Below, one piece after another: positions 56,351 to 64,000 of a DNA stretch of 64,000 bases (positions are counted from its first letter, which is position 1; the number at the start of each line of letters is the position of its first letter). The position numbers were made by a program, and so were the translations under genes. Under the pieces are notes generated by a model that was not told where the DNA came from, did no database searches, and saw only the letters and a list, made by a program, of their open reading frames with translations. This stretch comes from Haplomitrium mnioides (taxonomy: Eukaryota; Marchantiophyta; Haplomitriopsida; Calobryales). The stretch spans positions 1 through 64,000 of the forward strand of contig JBNGIS010004247.1 in NCBI GenBank assembly GCA_049999725.1. The letters are read 5' to 3'.

Positions 56351-56839
56351 TTAGTGCCTACCAAGGCCTATCCCTATCATAAATTTCCCTTTTATGTATG
56401 CCACTATAGTTGGCAACCTCATCATTTGCATTGCTATGCAAGTTCATGACTAAGAATTCAATTGAACACTATAAGGTGGTTTTCATGTGTTGCGCTATCC
56501 AAAAAGGCCCTTCTTATCTTGGCATCACATTCAATGAATCTCTCTAGAATGCAATCATCTTTGAAGGATTTTTAGATTTTGATCATGGAGTAGAATATCT
56601 ACCATCTAATGGTGAACCAAAATATCTTCTACTCTAGGATATGAGCCAAAATTAGGCAAGCAATGAACCTTTTTGAATTCAAATCTCCTTTAGGAATCTA
56701 GATTTTCCTAAATCCACTCTATCCATACTTCACCAAAACAAACAAAGTAGCACTTAAGCTAAGTGGGAGTAACCAATAACCACAATGACATGTAGCTAGG
56801 TGAGAGTCATCTACAAACAACAACAACAACCAAGTGAAC

Positions 56840-59455
56840 TGTCACGCCCCTCCTTCGGTCATTAACTCCCAAAGATGCCACTTTGGAAGGATAGGGTGAC
56901 AAATGGGGTCATAGATCCTTTTATAAGATGGCTCTGGAATCCAAATTATCACTTTCAGATCTTAGCGAGCCTAAGATTCACTCTATAGACCTATCAACTT
57001 GTCGACAATCACCCCGACAAGCTAACCCGCACACTTCTACACACAACCACCCAACACATAGCCTTTCGCTACTCAATACTTTACAATTGACAAAGGCTTC
57101 TTGCTTATGATAAGAGTCTATGATGTAAAATGTACAATGCCAAGAGGACAACGACTACGATTCTGTCCCACTGCAAGGTGTTTCATTCGCATATAACGAC
57201 CTCCAACTCTTCTCAACTATGCATATAAAATGTTGTTATACTAATCTAGGAATCTAACATAGCTAGCTACTATAGCAATCTTACTCAACACTTCACCGTA
57301 AGTCTATCTATTCTAAGTGACCTCAATGACATGTGTACATGCACCATACAACAGAAATTGCCAAGCACCAACAACAGATCAACATTCCCACATCACCCAA
57401 CCCACACACCTTATCCAGATAGTTTTCCCACCTCCATTGCTAGAGAGTCTTGGATTTACTTCCACAAGATTGGAACAAATCAGACTAACTTCCCCCTCAA
57501 AAAGAAATTCCTCTCAATTGCTGGCCAACCTACTCCACCCAAAACTTTGACTTGATCTTCCACACAGTGAGTGGGCACTAACGTGACAACTACTCTCTTA
57601 GCTCCACTTGAATGTTTAAACCAGCAGCGCCCTCCGAGCGTTCTTGGGATTGATACTCCTGCACATACCAACGCTTAGATGACACTAGGATCCCCCCTTG
57701 GCTGCCTCTCACGAATTCCAAGCTCAAGGAATCCTCTTCTGTTTCAAGTATCGATCCACCTCCAAATACTGGCCCGCCTTCAAGAATGAGTACACCTGGA
57801 TCGCCTGAGCCTCTAGAGCCTCTTGCCCATCGATTCTCAACACCCTTCTAGTCCACCTTCACCCTTGATAGCCCTCCCGCACAAGTTCACTCGCTTCAAG
57901 TGAAATGTCACTAGAATTCCCTCCCGTGTCTCTCGCTGCATTTCTTTTACAAGATAATTAACCAATCACATGTTGAAGCGAGACAACTTATACTCCCTAC
58001 TCATTTCCCCCAGACTTTTGCTTTCCATCCTGATCTTTGCTTTGTCGTTCTTATTTTTGTATCTCACGGTAGTAAGGAGGGCCATGCCTGCTCACAATGA
58101 TTTGGTGGTCCTTTCTTGGCTCTTGAGTGTAACTGTTTCTTGGTGCGACAACACATGTCCTGAAGATGCCAAAGATCAGCCAAATTTGGTGAAGACAAAC
58201 TCGACGCAGCTCACAAAGAATGACCCGATGAAGATGGGATTGGCGCGAGTCCGAACAGTTGATCTGACATTGGTAAGCTCGGTACAGATCTGAAAGGATG
58301 ACCCGATGAAGATGGGATCGGCGCGAGTCCAAACAATTGATCTGACAAAAGTAAACTTAGCGCAGATCCCAAAGGATGACTCGATGAAGATGGAATCAAT
58401 GCAAGTCCAAATAGTTGATCTGATAGAGGTAAGCTCGGCGCAGATCCGAAAGGATGATCTAATGAAAATGGGATTGGCGCAAGTCCAAACGGTTGAAAGA
58501 AAACCCTGGTCCTAGACAACAGACTCCGATTAGCTCCGACATCTCTGTTGCTAAACTCCGATGGTTGACTTCTTGCGATGGAACGCTGTTTGCTGTCGTC
58601 TTCCAAGTGGAAGTTGGACCGCTATGCCTGACCGAAGGATCAGACCAAGGACACTTAACTCTGAAGTTTGACCCAACTCGATAGAGCTCTGCCCGATGCT
58701 TTCTTCTAAAGGGAAGCTGGACCCTCGTGCCTGATAGACATAAAGGACGCATCCTGACACCGCTTTTAGAAGGGAAGCCTGACCACTCTACTCCGTCAAA
58801 AGAGAACAGATTTGATACAATCAACTCCGATGCTTTGACCAACCCCCATGTTACTGACAGAGCTTCTATAGAAGAAAGACTTCGGAAGACCAAAATCTGT
58901 TTGGACCTCGATGAAGCCCGTTAACACCTGATGAACAAGAGCGTCCTCCGACCCTTGGTGTTGTCGCTACCTTCCGATGGTTGTCACATTCTTCCTTCTC
59001 CTTCCAATCCTTCAATTCTGGTTGTGATGGGGGTGCCTTCCCTTCTTCTTGCCATGGAGCCCTGCCGGCATCCTGATAGTCAAGAATAACAAAGGAGCTC
59101 CTCGCCTTACCTTAAGCTCTTATCTCTGGACGTCAAGTCATTAGTTTTAGGCAACTCCCCCGATCTTCCTCACCTAGACCTAAATCTTCTTCTTCATTTG
59201 AGATCGCTCTACCCTCAAACTCCCTACGAGTCTCTTCTCAATATCTCTAGAGAGTGTCCCGTCCCCCCGTCCTAGTCTGGATTCCTGATTTCTGATGCCC
59301 TTCTAAACGGATAGTTGAATGACCCCTTCCCCAATTCACTGTAACTAGATACTCCAATGCCTCTACAGTATCTTAACAACTAAAAGTAGAGAAATGCTCC
59401 AATGCTGTTTCCAAACCTAAAAAATTTCATTAATGCCTCACTTCACCGGCTGACA
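56840..59455 (-). mobile_element. LTR H (2616 bp), 3' LTR of a minus-strand element
   Basis: This starts TGTCACGCCCCTCCTTCGG and ends CACCGGCTGACA. Then come a purine tract on the minus strand (CTTAAAAGGAGTGTTA) and internal sequence similar to element A, so it is a 3' LTR and not a solo LTR. The U5 block CCTTTTATAAGATGGCTC is near 56920. Four exact 78-bp repeats lie at 58221-58530. Confidence 0.85.
58221..58532 (-). repeat. Four 78-bp repeats in LTR H
   Basis: Units start at 58221, 58299, 58377 and 58455 (TGACCCGATGAAGATGGGAT and variants). Each unit looks like two diverged 39-bp halves. The first half resembles the 38-39 bp repeat of LTR C (15556-15630). 78 is a multiple of three, which keeps frames such as 58211-58606 open by chance. 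Confidence 0.85.
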
Positions 59456-59491
59456 TAACACTCCTTTTAAGTGTGAATCGACCTTGTGAAT
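59456..59491 (-). mobile_element. Start of the internal region of element H, cut by element B
   Basis: 36 bp: purine tract and AAGTGTGAATCGACCTTGTGAA, matching the sequence next to the LTRs of A (2057-2092, 8372-8407). At 59492 the LTR of B begins. The rest of H should lie beyond B, outside the window. Confidence 0.65.
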
Positions 59492-60699
59492 TGTCAACCA
59501 GACTTGAAGGTACTTTGTCAAAATTTTCAGAGAAAAAGGTGCGTAGCCATGCAAATTCTCTATTTTCAATCAGATAGATATCCAATGGACATCAAAGGGC
59601 TCAAAATATGCTTAGAGAGAATGGTAGCATCAAGGTTCTTGGCCATGGATTTTTGGATTGAGGAGCAAAAAGAAAAAATTTGAGGGAAAGTATGGAAGAG
59701 AGAAAAAATAAAAACAAATGCAAAAAGAAATTTCTGCAAAAATAATCTAATGTCGAGGGCCAGCCAGCCCCTACTCTACTATTGAAGGACATCTTACCCC
59801 AAAGGAAATTTTTGTCAAAGGCCAAGGTAGAGCCTTGGACTAGGTCCGTCCAAGGATGAGTTAGGATAGAGTGGGGAGCCTTATACCCCTTACACGAGAT
59901 GTTATTTGAAGAGAAGGGAGCAAGATGGCCTTATATACATCAATGCCATGGTCATGTAACACTTATGGGATAAGTCCAAGGTGTTTCATGAGTCGACACT
60001 TGCCAAAGCGCGCTCTCACATAACAGCAAAATTCAAACGATCAATACATATTTGATTCTCAATCTTTTCTCTTGATTTTTGTCACATTAGAAGCGAAATT
60101 CAAATTCCTTTGTATCAAGACTAATTTAAGATAAAATGGAAGAGAAATGAGAGATCTCTATCCTCCACAAGTTGGCTGGATTGTTGGCAAAAGAAACCCT
60201 AGACAGTAATTGGCACATTTGACTGACAAGTTGAGCAGCTTTGGGTTTGATCTATAGTTAGTTGTAAAGAGGGCTTTAATTTTCATTTGACACAACAAAA
60301 ATCAAATCAATTTGAGCTCTATCAAGGATTTTGGAGTTGTTCAAAGTTCAACGTTGGAAAACTGCTCGAGCTAGATATATGGGAGTGAGGATAAGGATAC
60401 CCTTCAAACATGTTAGGGAAGATTGTATGGGAGAACTGTTGTCAAGGCGATTCTAGGGTAACAATTTTCAGGGCCACAAGTGAAGAAATGAGCAAGAACC
60501 GATGAGATGAGTGAATGAGAAGGAGAATGGAGGGTCAAAACAGTTTGGATCATTACGTCCTCAAGTCTTAATCATTTGATGCATGCAATGGCTTGATAGA
60601 AAGAAGAGTTCAAAAGGATTGTGGTGCAAGTTGAATCAAGGAAATTGATAGAGAAATAAGGATGCACTACCCTCTAGAAGTTATTAGATCCTAAGTGCA

Positions 60700-61050
60700 G
60701 AAATCTGGGTACGCTGTCAGAAATCTGGGTCAACTGTCAGAAATCTTTCGTCAAAAATCTTTCGTCAAAAATCTCTGTCTACCGTAAACAATCTGGGTCT
60801 ACCATCCAAAATTTGGGTCCGCCATCAGAAATCTAGGTCAACCATCCAAAATCTGAGTCTGACGTCCAAAATTTGGCTCCGCCGTCCAAAATCTAGGTCT
60901 ACTGTCCAAAATATGGGTCCACCGTCCAAAATTTGGCTCCGCCGTCAGAATTCTCTGCCGTAAAAATTTTGGGTTTACCGTCAGAAATCTAGGTCCACCG
61001 TTTGAAATCTAGGTCTACCATCAGAAATTTGGGTCTACTATTTGAAATCT
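60700..61050 (+). repeat. 20-bp tandem repeats in U3 of LTR B
   Basis: About 17 units on the model CCGTCAGAAATCTGGGTCCA, with frequent CCAAAAT for AGAAAT and some 12-13 bp short units (TTTCGTCAAAAATC). They lie just upstream of the GACATGTGTCGC block, the same relative place as the repeats in LTRs A, D and G. Confidence 0.85.
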
Positions 61051-62336
61051 GAATTATTGGCGGTGCCGTCGCAATTTGTGAAGGAGGCAGGACATGTGTC
61101 GCAACAAGAATGACTATAACACTAAAGAGGAGAAAAGACAAATGAAGACAAAAAAAAAAGTAAACTCTCTTCCAACGCCAACTGCTAGAGCTATAGATGT
61201 CAGACTGGAGTGAAATCAATCTTGATGGAAAAAAGACAACAAGACTCAGCTATTGACGCTAGTTTTAGACTCTAAATATCAAAAACCACCTCGCGGAATG
61301 TGTGAAAAGGTGGGGTACTTCCTTTTGCCGTCAGATAAGAGAAATAGAGACCTTTAAGGAAGGGCCAGGATGGAAGGTTGGGAAGAGGGGGGAAAACAAG
61401 AGCGGGGTATAGACTAATTCACTTTGAGGCTTGATGGACTGATTGTTTTGTGCAGAGAGAGCAGTGGGTTACGGGGGAAGGAGTTTTGGTGAGACCTTAA
61501 GTGAAGTGGGTGTTCTTGTGTAGGAGGGTCATCATAGGATGAAGGTGGACTGAGGAGGTGTTGAGAGTTGATGAGCAGGAGGCTCTAGAGGCTCAAACTA
61601 CTCAGGTGAACTCATCCTTGAAGGCATACCAACATTTGGAAGGGGACCAATACTCGGAGGAGAGGAGAACTCTTTCGGTTTGTATTTCGTGAGAGGCAAC
61701 TAAGGGGGGTTCTGGTGTTGTCTTAGCTTTGGTTTGTGCAAGTGATCAGTCCCAGAGTTCTGTTGGTGTCACATTCAGGTGGAGAAAGGGGAGGAGTTGC
61801 CACGTTAGTACCTGTGCACTACAGGGAAGATCCAACCAAGTCTCGAGTGAGGTGGGTGGTCTAGCTACTAGGAGGGCTGTCTTCTAGAGGTGGAAGTTAA
61901 ATAAAACCTCTTCCAAGCCTAAGCAAGAAGTTTCAGGGCTTCTAGCGATGGAAGCTGAAAAAACTTTCAAGATGAGGTGTATGAGTGGGGAGAGAGTGTC
62001 TAGAGTTGGATAATGTTTCTGGTGTGGTTGTGCTTGCAGAATCGGATCTTATATTTAGAACTAAGGTTATTAAACTCTTTCTAGAACTTCAAAGGCTAAG
62101 GGACTGTGTTGGTAAAGTGCAAGGCAGATCTCAAGAGAGAGTTCAGACTATTTTGAGTAAAAAAGAGGCTACTCTACTTACAATGCTTGTGGTGTTTGAG
62201 TGTTGGTGACAATTTTCTGCACGATAGTGGAGGGAGTATGTTGGAAGGCTCGTAGCATGTTGGTAAACTACAAATTTGGCTCTCATTATACTTGTAGGGA
62301 TTTGATAAGAACAATTCTAAAGAGGGAAGTGATGTT

Positions 62337-62340
<4 letters not shown>

Positions 62341-62382
<42 letters not shown>
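62341..62382 (+). repeat. (GA)21 microsatellite in LTR B
   Basis: 21 consecutive GA dinucleotides. The copy near 10760 has only a short interrupted CT stretch at this place, so the run expanded in B or decayed in the fragment. Confidence 0.95.
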
Positions 62383-62385
<3 letters not shown>

Positions 62386-62930
62386 GTCTGTATGTGCTTA
62401 GGGAGACCAATAGGTTGGGTTCAAAGCTTGGGTGGTACTTTCTATTTTGTTTGGAGATTAAATGAGATAACTATAACTTGTTTGGGTGTTGGAGTAGCTA
62501 GCCCCGTTAGCATTTTAGATCTAGGAAGAGTTTACTATAGTCTTAGTTGTTTCAAGACGCAACCTATTGAAGAGAGATGCAAGCCCATATCTGAGCCATA
62601 ACTGTATGCACCCCTCTTCATAGAAGGGTACATTGGGTACCTCTAATTGGATTGCATCAAAAGCAGTATTAGTATGTGCCCAAAATCATTCGGTGTAGGG
62701 TTGTGGTTGCTCTGTGTGTATGGAGAAGAATGCAGGTTGATTTTGCTCTTGGTTAGGTTGAGAGGAGTGTAGGAATACAAGGTGAAGTTTAGGATTGCTA
62801 AGATTTGAATTTGATAACAAAGGTTCTGGGGCCATCTCATTAAAGAGCCCTGTAATTCTTTGTCCCCCTTTCCTCTGAAATAACATTATTTGAGTGCTAA
62901 GGAAGGGGGGAGGGGCAAGACATAGATTTT

Positions 62931-62948
62931 TAGGCGCTAGAAGGAGGG
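62931..62948 (+). other. Primer binding site of element B
   Basis: TAGGCGCTAGAAGGAGGG and the next bases match the primer site of F with one change, 8 bp after the LTR end. Confidence 0.8.
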
Positions 62949-63039
62949 CCAAGGTTTGAAGGAACCTGAGATCAACCAGGAACCACAAAGTCACCTTGTG
63001 CGTGGCATGCCTACACAAAGGGTGAAGGCATTGGGATTG

Positions 63040-64000
63040 GAGATCCGTTAACAATTAGGGAGTTGCTACATACTTGATCCTCACAGCCTTTGCTCAGAGA
63101 AGGGGAAAAGGTGAGAAGAGGTGTGGAGGAGGCCATTGAATTGTGGGTAGAGTTGGCCGCTCCCATCACTGTAATGGCCAACCCAGTACCCTCTACTGGG
63201 CCCCGGGTCAGATTTAAGTATAGGACCTTCATAGATTGATCCAAAGAGAACCCTGACGCATTGTTGGATGATATTGAGAACACTACTGATGCCAATGGTG
63301 AGAGCTAAGATCGATATCCTTCCTGCGGTGTTGAAAGAGGAAGCGCAGCCTTGGTACAAGGACCTACTAGAGAACATTAAAAGGGACTCGAGGACCTTCA
63401 AGATTGCATTCATGTAAGAGTTCAAAAAGATTGGATAGAAGACAGAGGCTCTAATCCGGATGGGGCAGCTTAGAATGAAGAAGGAATCAGTAAGAAGATT
63501 CTTACAAAGATTCAAGAAAGTGGCAATGAAGCTGAACCCACCAGCCACAGATAGGATGCTTACCTTTCCTAGCAGCCCTGCCTAGGGAGATAGAGACATG
63601 GGTGAGGCAAACTAACCCCCAAGATCTGGAAGCAGCAGTGACTACAGTCCAATCCCACATCAAAGTTGCCATCAACAGCTCTCAAAACAAGTCAAGAGCT
63701 AAGTATGAGTCATGGGACTCTTCAAAAAGTTCAGATAGTGATGAGGAATCATAGAAGAGCTTTGCATCCACCTTCAAGAGTGAGGTTGACTCAGACAGCA
63801 GCAGTTCAAGTGATGACAGGTGTTTGCGACGAAAGAAGAAGAAGAAAAAGCAAAAGAAGAAGAAGGAAGCCAAGGAAAGGAAGGACCGAAAATCCTACTA
63901 CCACAGGGATATCATAAAAAAGAGGTCAAAGAGAGGTCAGACCTATGAGCCTGAACTAGAGCTGAGCAAAAGAAAAGGGGGAAAGACCCACTAGAGGAGT
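63040..64000 (+). pseudogene. Gag of element B, runs off the window
   Basis: With frame changes read through, translation gives VKVRRFLQRFKKVAMKL-like sequence: SVRRFLQRFKKVAMKLNPPATDRML, then LPREIETWVRQTNPQDLEAA. These are the capsid motifs found in element F (KFLQRFQKLAKRV, WVRQ). A serine/acid-rich stretch (SDSDEES, DSDSSSSSDD) and a strongly basic Lys/Arg stretch follow to the window edge. Stops near 63250, 63415 and 63750 show that it is broken. The zinc knuckles expected next lie beyond 64000. Confidence 0.8.

Larger units (their letters stand above)
55121..56839. other. Stretch without recognisable genes
   Basis: About 1.7 kb. It holds a (CT)n run (55607-55642) and an old duplication with a 337-bp shift (55870-56012 and 56207-56350). 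The frames 55123-55359, 55876-56121 and 56197-56382 carry no motif I know. A transposon remnant without known domains is possible. Confidence 0.5.
59492..62922 (+). mobile_element. 5' LTR of element B (3431 bp)
   Basis: This starts TGTCAACCAGACTTG, the terminus type of this group, and ends GGGCAAGACA, followed 8 bp later by the primer site. The start is inferred from the terminal motif and the end of H; no second copy is in the window. It contains 20-bp repeats (60700-61050), the block GGACATGTGTCGCAAC (61081), a (GA)21 run (62341-62382) and the U5 block CCATCTCATTAAAGAGCCC near 62832. The half from 61978 matches the fragment at 10249-11140. Confidence 0.75.

Noticed and set aside
60700-61050. 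Regular short repeats that might be taken for a CRISPR array
   Set aside because: Units are directly adjacent without unique spacers, degenerate, and lie in a plant LTR. They are a minisatellite.
62174-62410. Minus-strand frame with Ser-Leu run
   Set aside because: It is a translation of the (GA)21 microsatellite inside LTR B.

Overview
This window is repeat-rich nuclear DNA of a land plant. It consists almost entirely of LTR retrotransposons and their remnants. I found no intact host gene, rRNA, tRNA or CRISPR array. A plant origin follows from the Ty3/gypsy elements with Athila/Tat-like and chromovirus-type polyproteins, the Ty1/copia elements with a plant-type 3' end, and the primer sites matching initiator-Met tRNA. 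All reading frames are broken by stops and frameshifts, so the insertions are old. The dense nesting suggests a large genome. A gymnosperm or another large-genome plant lineage is possible, but the sequence does not decide it.

Layout. 1-10248: a minus-strand long-LTR gypsy element (family A). The order is truncated LTR, pol region lacking gag, complete 2.87 kb LTR, 150 bp of a second internal region, then a truncated third LTR. 10249-11140: an LTR fragment of family B. 11190-12560: the 3' end of a copia element (J). 12560-14970: no recognisable gene. 14971-49221: one long-LTR gypsy element, C, on the minus strand, bounded by the 5-bp duplication AGAGA and enlarged from about 7.9 kb to 34 kb by later insertions. 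Inside C are a solo LTR D (16445-19335), chromovirus E (21423-37268) and chromovirus E3 (37500-45092). E carries gypsy element F (22457-33485, duplication ATGGC), and F's 3' LTR carries solo LTR G (30156-32982, duplication AGTTG). E3 carries solo LTR I (40194-42920, duplication CATTA). 49227-50790: a possible copia remnant and a minisatellite. 50834-54882: copia-type element K, flanked by AAGTA, inside a host tandem repeat. 55120-56839: no gene. 56840-59491: 3' LTR of minus-strand element H with 36 bp of its internal region. 59492-64000: 5' LTR, primer site and gag of plus-strand element B, which runs off the window.

Families A, B, C, D/G, F, H and I form one group. Their LTRs are about 2.1-3.4 kb, start TGTCA/TGTTA and end near TGACA. 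Where visible, the primer site reads close to TGGCGCTAGAAGGAGGGC. They share a U5 block resembling TTTTATGAGATGGCCC and carry family-specific tandem repeats in U3. The gag visible in C and F has three zinc knuckles. The chromoviruses E and E3 have LTRs of about 0.35-0.43 kb, a Met-tRNA primer site and a C-terminal chromodomain. The insertions give a relative order: C first; D, E and E3 into C; F into E; G into F; I into E3.
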